Source: Miltoncostaea sp050249835
GTDB taxonomy: Bacteria; Actinomycetota; Thermoleophilia; Miltoncostaeales; Miltoncostaeaceae
Length of the DNA: 64,000 nucleotides
NCBI GenBank assembly: GCA_050249835.1
Contig: JBFWPT010000002.1
Span: 122,229-186,228, forward strand
Direction of reading: 5' to 3'
The translations under genes were made by a program, and so were the position numbers. Below are positions 50,932 to 59,937 of the stretch, in pieces. Numbering within the stretch: the stretch's first letter is position 1; each line of letters starts with the position of its first letter. The notes beneath the pieces are model-generated. The model was given only the letters and a program-made list of their open reading frames with translations, was not told the DNA's origin and ran no database searches.

Positions 50932-51399
50932 CTAGGCGGCGCGGCGGGCGGCGGAGCCGTTGCGCGCGAAGCCCACGGCCAGCGCGGTGCCGCGCCCGTG
51001 GGGTGCCAGCTCGACCTCCTGGGCCAGCCGGCTGATGATGAGGAGCCCGCGGCCGCGGGTGCTCGTCACCGGCGGCTGCACCGTGGGGACGGTCGGGACG
51101 ACCGAGCCGGGGCGGCCCTGGTCGGTGACCCGGATCCGGGCGTAGGCCTCGGAGACGGACAGCTCGACCCCGATGGAGCCGCCGACGGGGGAGCCGTGCT
51201 CGATGGCGTTGGTGAGCGCCTCGGTCGAGGCGAGCAGGACGCGCCCGACGTCCTCGCCCGGCCACCCCTCGCGCGTGAGCACGCACGCCAGCGCCGACCG
51301 CACGAAGCCGACGACCGCGAGGTCGGCGGGTACGCGGAGGCTTGACTGGACGCCGCGGTTCATCGCGTCCGATCGCTGTGGGGTTGCCGTGCCGTGCAT
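50932..51399 (-). CDS. Anti-sigma-factor-type ATP-binding protein (HATPase_c_2, RsbW-like)
   Basis: 155 residues. GHKL ATPase fold: N-box STEALTNAIEHGSPVGG, G1 box RVTDQGRPGS and G2 box STRGRGLLIISRLAQEVELA, ending GRGTALAVGFARN. Such stand-alone domains act as serine kinases on anti-anti-sigma factors or bind sigma factors. No cognate STAS or sigma gene is adjacent. I use the ATG at 51399 (AAGG five bases before it); an ATG at 51363 is also possible. Divergent from argG. Confidence 0.85.
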   Translation of the reverse strand: MHGTATPQRSDAMNRGVQSSLRVPADLAVVGFVRSALACVLTREGWPGEDVGRVLLASTEALTNAIEHGSPVGGSIGVELSVSEAYARIRVTDQGRPGSVVPTVPTVQPPVTSTRGRGLLIISRLAQEVELAPHGRGTALAVGFARNGSAARRAA

Positions 51400-51518
51400 T
51401 CCCACCTTATCGGCGTCATGAGACGGCACTCGACCCCCGCGGCCCCGGACCGCGGGCGGGATGGGGCGGTCCACTACACTCCGTCGTCGCCCTGACGCCC
51501 TACCCGGAGGCCCCGCCC

Positions 51519-52781
51519 GTGCCCGAGAACCGTCCCACCCCGCCCGTCGCGGGCTACCTCGCGCAGCCGCACGAGGTGCACCGCGTCGTGTTGCTCTACT
51601 CGGGCGGCCTGGACACCTCGGTCATGCTGAAGTGGATCCAGGACGAGTACGACGCCGAGGTCATCGCCCTCTGCATCGACCTCGGGCAGCCCGCCGACGA
51701 CTTCGACGCCGTGCGGCAGAAGGCGATCGACCTGGGCGCCGTGGAGAGCCTGGTCGTGGACGCCAAGGAGGAGTTCGCCCGCGACTACGTGGCGCCGGCC
51801 ATCAAGGCGAATGCGCGCTACCAGGGCGGCTACCCGCTGTTCACCTCCCTCGGCCGCCCGCTGCTCGCCAAGCTCGCCGTGGAGGCCGCCCTGGAGCACG
51901 GCGCCGACACCATCGCCCACGGCTGCACCGGCAAGGGCAACGACCAGGTCCGCATCGAGGCGACCGTCGCCACCCTCGCGCCCACGCTGAAGATCATCGC
52001 CCCGGTGCGCGAGTGGCAGATGGGCCGCGACGAGGAGATCGCCTACGCCATCGAGCACGGCATCCCGATCACGTCGTCGGTCGAGCGCCCCTACTCCATC
52101 GACGACAACCTCTGGGGCCGGTCGAGCGAGGGCGGCGTCATCGAGGACCTCGACCAGCCGCCGCCGGACGACGTCTTCCAGCTCGTCACCCACCCCACCC
52201 AGGCACCCGATCGCCAGGAGGACCTGCGCATCGGATTCCGCGACGGCCTGCCGGTGTCCCTCGACGGCCAGGAGATGGGGCTCGTCGAGCTCATCCAGCG
52301 GGTCGCCGAGGCCGGGGCGCGCAACGGCGTCGGCATCGTCGACCACATCGAGGACCGCGTCGTCGGCCTGAAGGTGCGCGACCTCTACGAGGTCCCGGCC
52401 GCCGAGATCCTGCTCGACGCCCACCGCGAGCTGGAGAAGCTCGTCTGCACCGGCCGCGAGAACGCCCTCAAGCCGGGCCTGGACTCGCTGTGGGCCCAGC
52501 TCGCCTACGAGGGCCTCTGGTACGAGCCGCTGCTCGCCGACCTCAACGCCTTCATGGACCGCGTCAACGCCAAGGTGGACGGCGAGATCACGATGCGGCT
52601 CTACAAGGGCTCCGCCGTCGCGGTCACCCGCTCGTCGCCGAACGCGATCTACGACCGCAGCCTGGCGACCTTCAACGCGGACGCCTCCTTCTCGCAGGGC
52701 GCCGCCCCCGGCTTCATCGAGCTCTACTCGCTCCAGAGCCGCATGGCCCACCGGATCGCCGAGGCCCGGGACAAGGGGTGA
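51519..52781 (+). CDS. argG: Argininosuccinate synthase
   Basis: Joins citrulline and aspartate with ATP. 420 residues, with VVLLYSGGLDTSVMLKWIQD (ATP loop), LFTSLGRPLLAKLAVEAALE, IAHGCTGKGNDQVRIEATVA, APVREWQMGRDEEIAYAIEH, SSVERPYSIDDNLWGRSSEG and the C-terminal YDRSLATFNADASFSQGAAP. GTG start with GGAGG eight bases before. argH does not follow; a propeller-like gene overlaps the stop. It is separated from argCJ and argBD by unrelated genes. Confidence 0.96.
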   Translation: MPENRPTPPVAGYLAQPHEVHRVVLLYSGGLDTSVMLKWIQDEYDAEVIALCIDLGQPADDFDAVRQKAIDLGAVESLVVDAKEEFARDYVAPAIKANARYQGGYPLFTSLGRPLLAKLAVEAALEHGADTIAHGCTGKGNDQVRIEATVATLAPTLKIIAPVREWQMGRDEEIAYAIEHGIPITSSVERPYSIDDNLWGRSSEGGVIEDLDQPPPDDVFQLVTHPTQAPDRQEDLRIGFRDGLPVSLDGQEMGLVELIQRVAEAGARNGVGIVDHIEDRVVGLKVRDLYEVPAAEILLDAHRELEKLVCTGRENALKPGLDSLWAQLAYEGLWYEPLLADLNAFMDRVNAKVDGEITMRLYKGSAVAVTRSSPNAIYDRSLATFNADASFSQGAAPGFIELYSLQSRMAHRIAEARDKG

Positions 52782-53731
52782 GGCGCGGCGGCCCGCCCAT
52801 GCTGCCGCTGGACCCGGCGCACATCCCGCCGTTCAGCCGGCTCGAGCGCGGCGCCCGCGGGCTGCGGTTCGCCGCCACCGGCGCCCCGGCGGACGCCTCC
52901 GCCACCCCCGGCGCGCCGCTGCGCGCGGTGGCCGGCGCCCCCGCCGTCGTGCACCGCGCCACCGTGGTCGCCGAGGGGCGCCTGGTGCTCGCCTCGGGGC
53001 CGGGCGTGGCCTTCTCCATCGCCACGCCGCGGATGCACGTGATCCACGACCGCCGCCCGCCCGGCCTGGACGCCGCGGCCGGCGCCGCCGGGGCGAACGC
53101 CGGCCTGCTGCACGCCGACGACGGCTGGCGCGCCGTGGTGCTCCCGAGCCTGGGGGACATCGCCGCCGGCCTCGGCAAGGGCCCCGTGGCGATCCGCGCC
53201 GACGGCCGCCGGCTCGCGCTTCTCGACGGCCACGCGGTGGAGGAGCACGACCTGGGAACGGACGGCCCCGTCGCCTCCCATCCCGGCCCCGCCGAGGCGC
53301 TCGCCTACGACGCGTCCGGGGAGCTGGTGGTCGCCGCCGGCGGCCGCGTGGGCCGCCCGGGCCTCGCGCCCGGCGACGGGTCGCCGGTCATCGCCCTGGC
53401 CGCCGCGTCCGCCGCGCCGCGCGTCGCCGCCCTCCACGCCGACGGCACCGTGAGCGTCTTCGAGCCGGGCGCCGACGAGCCGCTCTACGTGTGGGCGTCG
53501 CCCGTCGCCGATGCGGGGGCCATTGCGCTGACCGCCGACGGGGCGCTCGTCGCGCTCGGCACGCCGACGGCCGACGAGCCGGTCGCCGCCCTCGCCGACG
53601 CCCGCGACGGCGCCCAGGTGCGCCGCGTGGTGGGCGCCCGCGCGCTGGCGCCCGCGCCGGAGCCCGATGTGTTCGCCGTCGCCGGGGACTGGGGATGCGC
53701 CTGGCTGACACCACCGGAGGAGGAGCGATGA
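52778..53731 (+). CDS. Hypothetical beta-propeller-like protein
   Basis: 317 residues from a GTG overlapping the argG stop (ATG 52799 is an alternative). Repeated strands such as HRATVVAEGRLVLASGPGVA, GPVAIRADGRRLALLDGHAV, EALAYDASGELVVAAGGRVG, PRVAALHADGTVSVFEPGAD and AIALTADGALVALGTPTADE look like WD40/propeller blades of about 45 residues. No signal peptide. The next gene overlaps its stop and seems to add a further blade region. I do not recognise a function; coupling to argG may only be positional. Confidence 0.7.
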   Translation: MRRGGPPMLPLDPAHIPPFSRLERGARGLRFAATGAPADASATPGAPLRAVAGAPAVVHRATVVAEGRLVLASGPGVAFSIATPRMHVIHDRRPPGLDAAAGAAGANAGLLHADDGWRAVVLPSLGDIAAGLGKGPVAIRADGRRLALLDGHAVEEHDLGTDGPVASHPGPAEALAYDASGELVVAAGGRVGRPGLAPGDGSPVIALAAASAAPRVAALHADGTVSVFEPGADEPLYVWASPVADAGAIALTADGALVALGTPTADEPVAALADARDGAQVRRVVGARALAPAPEPDVFAVAGDWGCAWLTPPEEER

Positions 53732-54351
53732 GCACGAAGCCCCTGGGCCCCCCGCCGATCATCCCGGACGACCCGGGGCCGTGGAGCGTCGTGAGCCTGA
53801 TCTTCGCCCAGGCCGGCCGCCCGGGCCGGCGCCGCCCGCAGCCGCCGACCGGCCTCATGCTCTCGCCGGCGCCGGACTTCGGCGGCCTGGAGCCCGTGGG
53901 CCTGGACGAGTCGTCGCCCGTCGCCGGCATCGGGCGCGTGACCGTGGTCGCCGCGGCCCGCGAGCCCGCCTTCTCCCTCTCCTTCGCCGACGACGCCACC
54001 CTGCTCGGCGTCTCGCCCTACGTGTCGCGGTCCTGGCACGTCCCGGAGATGACCCTCGCGAGCGAGGAGCGCCCGGCCGAGGACCCGGCCGCCGGGCTCC
54101 CCGAGCCGGTCCTGCCGGCGGACGTCGTTGGCGGCGCGCCCATCGCGACGGCCCCCGGCGGCGCGGTGACCGCCCACCACACGCGGGAGGGCCGCCACGA
54201 CGTGGTGGCGCTCGTCGGCGAGGGCGGGGCCATCGTGCGCTGGGTGCGCGGCGCCCGCGCGGCGGCCTGGTCGCCGGACGGCACCCACTTCGCGCTCGGC
54301 GGCCCCTGGGGGGTCATCCTCACCCGGGCCCGCGAGGTCTCCTCGGCCTAA
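53728..54351 (+). CDS. Hypothetical protein with propeller-like C-terminus
   Basis: 207 residues. Pro-rich N-terminus (STKPLGPPPIIPDDPGPWS), SRSWHVPEMTLASEE in the middle and a C-terminal blade-like part AWSPDGTHFALGGPWGVIL. The strong Shine-Dalgarno GGAGGAGG lies before the ATG, which overlaps the previous stop. Together with the preceding gene it may form one split propeller or a protein pair. Function unknown. Confidence 0.65.
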   Translation: MSTKPLGPPPIIPDDPGPWSVVSLIFAQAGRPGRRRPQPPTGLMLSPAPDFGGLEPVGLDESSPVAGIGRVTVVAAAREPAFSLSFADDATLLGVSPYVSRSWHVPEMTLASEERPAEDPAAGLPEPVLPADVVGGAPIATAPGGAVTAHHTREGRHDVVALVGEGGAIVRWVRGARAAAWSPDGTHFALGGPWGVILTRAREVSSA

Positions 54352-54362
54352 GGGGCGGGGGC

Positions 54363-55490
54363 GTGGCGCCCGAGGTCCTCGGCCCGCGCGCCCTCAACCG
54401 GGCGACCCTCGCCCGGCAGATGCTGCTGGAGAGGCACGAGGTGGCCCCGGTCGACGCCGTGGGCCTCCTCGTCGGCCTGCAGGCCCAGGAGCCGCCGGAC
54501 CCCCACGTCGCCCTCCACGCCCGCCTGGCGGGCTTCGACCCGGCGGTCCTGTCGCGCGCGATGGAGGACCGCGAGGTGGTGCGCATCGTGGCGATGCGGG
54601 CGACCGTCCACATGCTCACCGCGGCCGACGCGGCCACCCTGCGCCCGCTCACCCAGCGGGTGCTGGACGACGAGCTGCGGCGGCACCCCGAGCACCGCTG
54701 GACCTCCGAGCGCGACATGACGCCGGTGCTCGACGCCGCGCGCCCGTTCCTCTCCGACCCGGCGGCGCCGCGGTCCATGAAGGCGCTGCGGCAGCACCTG
54801 GGCGAGCGCTTCCCGGCGGACGAGGCGGCCGGCATGGCCTACGCCTGCCGCAACCTGCTGCCGCTGGTGCAGACGCCGCCCCGCGGGATGTGGGGGCGCT
54901 CCGCCCAGGTCGCCTACGTGACCCTGCAGGCGTGGACCGGGCGGGACCTCGACCCGGATCCGTCCATCGACGACGTCGCCCTGAGGTACATCGCCGCCTT
55001 CGGCCCCGCGCGGCCCGCGGACCTCGCCACCTGGTCCCGGCTCACCGGGTTCCGCGAGGTGCTCGACCGGCTGCGGCCGCGGCTGCGGGCCTTCCGGGAC
55101 GAGCGCGGCCGTGAGCTGCTCGACCTGCCCGACGCGCCGCGTCCGGACGAGGACGTCCCGGCCGCGCCGCGCTTCCTGCCGCAGTACGACAACGTCCTGC
55201 TGTCGCACGGCGACCGCTCCCGCTTCCACGGCGACCGCCACGCGGAGCTGGTGGCCGGGGTGGGGGAGTCCTGGGGCCGCTGCGGGAGCGTCCTGCTGGA
55301 CGGCACGGTGCTGGGCCCCTGGCACGTGGAGCGCGACGAGGACGGGGGCGCGACGGTGGTCGTCCGCCACGCCCGCAGGGTCACCGCCCGCGCCGCCGGG
55401 CCGCTCCGCACGGAGGCGCGCCGGCTCCTGCGGCTGCTGGCCCCCGAGGCAGGGAGCCGGGAACTGCGGCTGGAGCCGGTCGCGCCCTGA
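54363..55490 (+). CDS. Winged-helix DNA-binding domain protein (AlkZ/YcaQ-like, HTH_42)
   Basis: 375 residues. It has the HTH_42 family pattern: LNRATLARQMLLERHEVAPV, LVGLQAQEPPDPHVALHARL (the QAQ motif near residue 38 that is the catalytic loop QxQ in AlkZ), MRATVHMLTAADAATLRPL, AAFGPARPADLATWSRLTGF and FLPQYDNVLLSHGDRSR. AlkZ unhooks DNA crosslinks; many homologues with QxQ are not biochemically tested, so repair is a reasonable inference only. GTG start, 11 bases after the preceding stop. Confidence 0.85.
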   Translation: MAPEVLGPRALNRATLARQMLLERHEVAPVDAVGLLVGLQAQEPPDPHVALHARLAGFDPAVLSRAMEDREVVRIVAMRATVHMLTAADAATLRPLTQRVLDDELRRHPEHRWTSERDMTPVLDAARPFLSDPAAPRSMKALRQHLGERFPADEAAGMAYACRNLLPLVQTPPRGMWGRSAQVAYVTLQAWTGRDLDPDPSIDDVALRYIAAFGPARPADLATWSRLTGFREVLDRLRPRLRAFRDERGRELLDLPDAPRPDEDVPAAPRFLPQYDNVLLSHGDRSRFHGDRHAELVAGVGESWGRCGSVLLDGTVLGPWHVERDEDGGATVVVRHARRVTARAAGPLRTEARRLLRLLAPEAGSRELRLEPVAP

Positions 55491-55507
55491 CGCTCAGGCG
55501 GGGGCCC

Positions 55508-55708
55508 TCATCCCCCGGCCACGAAACCCATCAGGATCTCGACCAGGACCCCGGACGCCGCCTCCGCTCCGGAGTCCGCGTCCCACGGCCCGGGCGGGAG
55601 TGCGGCGAGGAGGCCGGCGCCCGCGGCGGCGAAGGCGATGCCCGGGGCGTAGGGGGCGTCCACGCGGGAGCGATCGGGGGGCGCGGCCGGCTCGGCGGGG
55701 GTCGTCAT
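55508..55708 (-). CDS. Small hypothetical protein (66 aa)
   Basis: 66 residues, MTTPAEPAAPPDRSRVDAPY then IAFAAAGAGLLAALPPGPWD and a hydrophobic end. The ATG overlaps the stop of the upstream NTF2-like gene (ATGA), which supports translation. One weakly hydrophobic segment (about 22-40) could be membrane-associated. No family recognised. Confidence 0.5.
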   Translation of the reverse strand: MTTPAEPAAPPDRSRVDAPYAPGIAFAAAGAGLLAALPPGPWDADSGAEAASGVLVEILMGFVAGG

Positions 55709-56133
55709 CAGACCGCGCCGATCTGCGTGAGCAGCGTGAGGACGTCGAGGTGGTGGTCGATCGTCGCGATCCGCCCGCGGCGGTGCTCCTGCCACTGGGT
55801 CGCGGTGACCGTCACCCGGCGTCCCGTGGCCGGGATCGCCCCGTCGGGCGTGACGAGCGGCCCGTCGTGCGTGCCCCGCCAGGTGAGCTCCATCACGACG
55901 GTGCCGCCGTCGCCCATGAAGCGGCCGACGGTCCCGGTCACGTCGGACATCGCGGAGCGCCACCCGGCCCACGCCTCCATGCACGCGTCGATCCCCTCCA
56001 GGCGGCGGCCCGTGCCGGCCTCGGTGTAGACGACGTCGGGGGCGCAGGCGGCGCGCATCCCGTCCCAGTCGGCGGTGTTGAACATCTCGATGACGGCCAC
56101 GGCGAGGGCGGCCGGCTCGGTGGTCGTGGTCAT
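55708..56133 (-). CDS. SnoaL/NTF2-like ester-cyclase-type protein
   Basis: 141 residues from ATG 56133, placed by AGGAGGG four bases before it (an in-frame ATG at 56157 lacks a site). Typical SnoaL order: VAVIEMFNTADWDGMRAACA, DVVYTEAGTGRRLEGIDACM, SDVTGTVGRFMGDGGTVVMEL, TGRRVTVTATQWQEHRRGRI and DHHLDVLTLLTQIGAV. These proteins isomerise or hydrolyse small cyclic compounds; the substrate is not known here. Divergent from dnaE. Confidence 0.82.
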   Translation of the reverse strand: MTTTTEPAALAVAVIEMFNTADWDGMRAACAPDVVYTEAGTGRRLEGIDACMEAWAGWRSAMSDVTGTVGRFMGDGGTVVMELTWRGTHDGPLVTPDGAIPATGRRVTVTATQWQEHRRGRIATIDHHLDVLTLLTQIGAV

Positions 56134-56265
56134 GGTCCCTCCTGCCTTCGCGGACATCGTGGGGGCGACCGTATTCCGGTCCCGGCACGTCGCGATACAG
56201 GGGGTCCGACAGGCGAGACAGGGGGCCGGCGACGTCCGACCTCATGTGCGAACCTGGACCCCCCG

Positions 56266-59200
56266 ATGCCGCCCGCTCCGCCCTTCGTCCACCTCCACGT
56301 CCACTCCGACTACTCGGTCCTGGACGGGGCCTGCAAGATCGACCGGCTGCTGGACCGGGTGGAGCAGATGGACCAGGGGGCGGTCGCCCTGACGGACCAC
56401 GGCGTCATGAGCGGCGCCGTCGAGCTGTACCGCCAGGCGACCAAGCGGGGGATCACCCCGGTGGTCGGCCTCGAGGCCTACGTGGTGCCCGACCACACGG
56501 CGCGGCCGGGCAAGGAGCGGCGCAACCACCTCACCCTGCTCGCCGAGACCACCGAGGGCTACTACAACCTCATCAAGCTCTGCTCGGCCGGCTACCTGGA
56601 GGGCTACCACCGCAAGCCGCGCATCTCGCACGAGCTGATGGAGCGGCACTCCGACGGGATCATCGCCCTCTCCGGGTGCCTCTCCGGCGTCGTCTGCCAG
56701 AGCCTGGAGCGCGACGACATGGCCGCCGCGCGGGCCGAGCTGGACGCCCTCGCCGGCATCTTCGGGCGGGACGACGTCTACGTGGAGATCCAGCACGCCG
56801 GGCTCGACGTGCAGACGGGGATCAACGAGCACCTGCGCGCGCTGGCGAAGGACGCCGGCCTGCCGATGGTGGCGACCTGCGACGCCCACTACCCGTGCCG
56901 CGAGGACGCCGACTCCCACGAGGCCCTGCTGGCGATCCAGACCCGCGACGTGCTCTCCAACCCCAAGCGCTTCCGCTTCGGGACGAAGGAGTTCTACCTC
57001 AAGACCGCCGAGGAGATGGCGCAGGCGCTGCCGGGCTTCCTCGACGCGATGCCGGTGTCCGTGGAGATCGCGCAGCGGTGCGCGGCGCTCGACCTGCCGC
57101 TCGGCGACATCAAGCTCCCGCGGTTCCCGGTGCCGGGCGAGGAGAGCGCCGAGGCCTACCTGGAGCGGCTCTGCCGCGAGGGCCTCGACCGCCGCTACCC
57201 GGGCGGCTGGCCGGCCGCGGCCGAGGAGCGCCTGCGCTTCGAGCTCGACGTCATCCGGGAGATGGGCTTCGCGTCCTACTTCCTGATCGTCTGGGACTAC
57301 ATGCGCTGGGCGCGCGAGAACGGCGTCGGCGTCGGCCCGGGCCGCGGCTCGGCCGCCGGGTCGCTCGTGAGCTACTCGCTGCGCATCACGGACCTCGACC
57401 CGCTCGCGCACGACCTGCTGTTCGAGCGCTTCCTCAACCCGGGCCGCAAGTCGATGCCCGACATCGACACCGACTTCTCGGTCGCCGGGCGCGACCGGGT
57501 GGTGGCCTACGTCACCCAGAAGTACGGATCGTCGGCGGTCGCCCGCATCGGCACCTTCGGCAAGCTGCTCGCCCGCGCCGTGGTGCGCGATTCGGGCCGC
57601 GTGCTCGGCCACACCTACGGGCAGGTCGACCGCATCGCGAAGCTCGTCCCGGAACGCCCGATCGGCATCAAGCTGGAGCAGGCGATGGCGCCGGGCTCCG
57701 AGCTGGCGCAGGCGTACGACGCCGACCCGGTCACGAAGCAGATCATCGACACGGCCCGGCCGCTGGAGGGCCTCGTCCGCAACGAGGGCGTCCACGCCGC
57801 CGGCGTCGTGATCGCGCCGGGCGACATCACCGACTACCTGCCGGTGCGCCTCGACGACGAGGGCAACGTCGTGACGCAGGTGCCCGACCACGACGTCGAG
57901 GCGCTCGGCCTGCTCAAGATGGACTTCCTGGGGCTGCGCAACCTCGACGTCATCCAGGGCGCGCTCGAGCTCATCAAGGACCGGTCGGGCATCGAGCTCG
58001 ACATGGACACCGCGCCGATCGACGACCCGGCGACCTACGCGATGCTCGCCCGGGGCGACGCGATCGGGGTCTTCCAGTTCGAGTCGAGCGGCATGCGCGA
58101 GGCGCTCCGCGAGGTGCGGCCCACCGAGTTCGCCGACCTCATCGCCCTCGTCGCCCTGTACCGCCCCGGCCCGATGGCCTTCATCAGCACCTACGCGCGC
58201 AACAAGCGCGACCCCTCCCGGGTGACGTTCGCCGACCCGCGGCTGGAGCCGATCACCGGCCCCACCTACGGCGTCGCCGTCTACCAGGAGCAGCTCATGG
58301 CGATCTCCCGGCAGCTCGCCGGGTTCTCGCCGTCGCGCGCCGACGACCTCCGCAAGGCCGTGGGCAAGAAGGACAAGGTCCTGATGGCCTCGCTGAAGGA
58401 CGAGTTCATCCAGGGTTGCGTCGCCAGCGGCACCGACCCGCGGGTGGCCGACGAGCTCTGGGGCCTCTGTGAGGCGGCCGGCGACTACTCGTTCAACAAG
58501 AGCCACGCCGCCTGTTACGCGCTCCTGGCCTTCCGCACCGCCTACCTCAAGGCGAACCACCCGGCCGAGTACATGGCCTCCCTGCTGTCGTCGGTGATGG
58601 ACACGAAGGACCGGGTGCCGTTCTACGTGTCGGCCTGCACCGACATGGGCCTCCAGGTGCTGCCGCCCGACGTCAACGTGAGCCGCTCCGACTTCGCCGT
58701 CACCGGCGAGCGCGAGATCCGCTTCGGCCTGACGGCCACGAAGGGCGTGGGCGAGAACGCGGTCGCGGCGATCATCGCGGCGCGCGACTCGGGCGGGGCG
58801 TTCGAGTCGCTCTGGGACTTCTGCCGCCGGGTGGACCAGGCGCAGGTGAACAAGCGCGCCCTGGAGAGCCTCGTCCGCGGCGGCGCCCTCGACTGCACGG
58901 GCGCGACCCGCCTCGGGATGCTGGAGACGATCCCCGCCGCCGTGTCACAGGCCACCCGCCGCCGCCAGGACCTCGCGGCCGGCCAGGAGTCCCTGTTCGG
59001 CGCGATGGGCGGGGGAGGCGACGCCGCGATGGCCGTGGAGCTCGACCCGCCGATCCCCACCGGGGAGATGCACAAGGACGAGCTGCTCGCCGCCGAGAAG
59101 GAGGCCCTCGGCCTCTACGTGTCGAGCCACCCGCTGCAGGACTGCCGCCGCCAGCTCGCCCGGGCCGTCACCTGCGGCCTCGCGTCGATCTCCGACCGCG

Positions 59201-59703
59201 CCGACGGCGAGTTCGTCACGATCGGCGGGATGCTCGGCGCGCTGAAGGGCATAACGACGCGCAAGGGCGAGCCGATGATGTTCGCCCGCGTCGACGACCT
59301 GGAGGGCTCCGTCGAGGTCGTCATCGTCCCCGCGGTCCTCCAGGAGGCCCGCGAGCTGCTGACGATGGACGCGATGGTCCTCATCACGGGGCGCGTGGAC
59401 CAGAAGGGGGAGGGCGAGACGAAGCTCGTCGCCCAATCCGTCTCCGCCTTCACGCCCGAGGAGGGCGGCGAGGAGGAACGCCTCGTCGTGAAGGTCGACG
59501 CCGCCCGCCTGGCGACCACCGAGCTCTCCGAGCTGAAGCGCCTGCTGGTCGACCACCGCGGCGAGGCCGCCGTGGTGATGGACGTGACCACCCCCGAGGG
59601 CCGCCGCCGGCTCTTCCTTGGATCCGACTACAAGGTGGACCCCCGGGCCAGCAGCCTGGTCGCGGAGCTCAAGACCCTCTTCGGGGAGCGCTGCCTGGCC
59701 TGA
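56266..59703 (+). CDS. dnaE: DNA polymerase III subunit alpha
   Basis: Replicative polymerase, 1145 residues. PHP domain at 1-280 (FVHLHVHSDYSVLDGACKID, ALTDHGVMSGAVELY, CDAHYPCREDADSHEALLAI) with most metal residues kept, so it may proofread. Palm with GVGPGRGSAAGSLVSYSL and the catalytic D399, D401 and D403 in MPDIDTDFSV. Fingers (GVYQEQLMAISRQLAGFSPS, SFNKSHAACYALLAFRTAYL), then a helix-hairpin-helix, an OB domain (about 985-1065, VTIGGMLGALKGITTRKGEP) and a short C-terminal part. ATG 56266 fits the family start. This is the DnaE1 type rather than PolC. Confidence 0.97.
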   Translation: MPPAPPFVHLHVHSDYSVLDGACKIDRLLDRVEQMDQGAVALTDHGVMSGAVELYRQATKRGITPVVGLEAYVVPDHTARPGKERRNHLTLLAETTEGYYNLIKLCSAGYLEGYHRKPRISHELMERHSDGIIALSGCLSGVVCQSLERDDMAAARAELDALAGIFGRDDVYVEIQHAGLDVQTGINEHLRALAKDAGLPMVATCDAHYPCREDADSHEALLAIQTRDVLSNPKRFRFGTKEFYLKTAEEMAQALPGFLDAMPVSVEIAQRCAALDLPLGDIKLPRFPVPGEESAEAYLERLCREGLDRRYPGGWPAAAEERLRFELDVIREMGFASYFLIVWDYMRWARENGVGVGPGRGSAAGSLVSYSLRITDLDPLAHDLLFERFLNPGRKSMPDIDTDFSVAGRDRVVAYVTQKYGSSAVARIGTFGKLLARAVVRDSGRVLGHTYGQVDRIAKLVPERPIGIKLEQAMAPGSELAQAYDADPVTKQIIDTARPLEGLVRNEGVHAAGVVIAPGDITDYLPVRLDDEGNVVTQVPDHDVEALGLLKMDFLGLRNLDVIQGALELIKDRSGIELDMDTAPIDDPATYAMLARGDAIGVFQFESSGMREALREVRPTEFADLIALVALYRPGPMAFISTYARNKRDPSRVTFADPRLEPITGPTYGVAVYQEQLMAISRQLAGFSPSRADDLRKAVGKKDKVLMASLKDEFIQGCVASGTDPRVADELWGLCEAAGDYSFNKSHAACYALLAFRTAYLKANHPAEYMASLLSSVMDTKDRVPFYVSACTDMGLQVLPPDVNVSRSDFAVTGEREIRFGLTATKGVGENAVAAIIAARDSGGAFESLWDFCRRVDQAQVNKRALESLVRGGALDCTGATRLGMLETIPAAVSQATRRRQDLAAGQESLFGAMGGGGDAAMAVELDPPIPTGEMHKDELLAAEKEALGLYVSSHPLQDCRRQLARAVTCGLASISDRADGEFVTIGGMLGALKGITTRKGEPMMFARVDDLEGSVEVVIVPAVLQEARELLTMDAMVLITGRVDQKGEGETKLVAQSVSAFTPEEGGEEERLVVKVDAARLATTELSELKRLLVDHRGEAAVVMDVTTPEGRRRLFLGSDYKVDPRASSLVAELKTLFGERCLA

Positions 59704-59709
59704 CCAGGC

Positions 59710-59730
59710 CGGGCCGCCCCGCGCGGCCCG
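59710..59730 (+). terminator. Hairpin after dnaE
   Basis: Perfect 8-bp stem CGGGCCGC / GCGGCCCG with a 5-base loop, starting six bases after the dnaE stop codon. Confidence 0.5.
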
Positions 59731-59888
59731 AACAGATCGCGACGCATCCGTGCCGACTCCGTCACGCCTCCGCGCCGTGGGGTGACACGCCGAATGGACC
59801 TCGGCGCGAGCGACGACCGGCGCGCGGGCCATCGGCCGGTCGGACCTGGCCCCGGGGCCAAGTGGACTCTCGGGGACGGAGCGCCCCT

Positions 59889-59929
59889 GCGTACCACTAC
59901 TATCCCGAAATAGGATGTAAGTGGTACGC
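59889..59929 (+). promoter_or_regulatory. Long palindromic operator before the HTH/nucleotidyltransferase pair
   Basis: Perfect 10-bp arms GCGTACCACT (59889-59898) and AGTGGTACGC (59920-59929) around a 21-base AT-richer centre that itself contains ATCC/GGAT. It ends just before the ribosome site CGGAGG and ATG 59938. TAGGAT or TATCCC inside may serve as -10. Position and symmetry fit an autorepressor site for the HTH protein. Confidence 0.65.
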
Positions 59930-59937
59930 TCGGAGGC

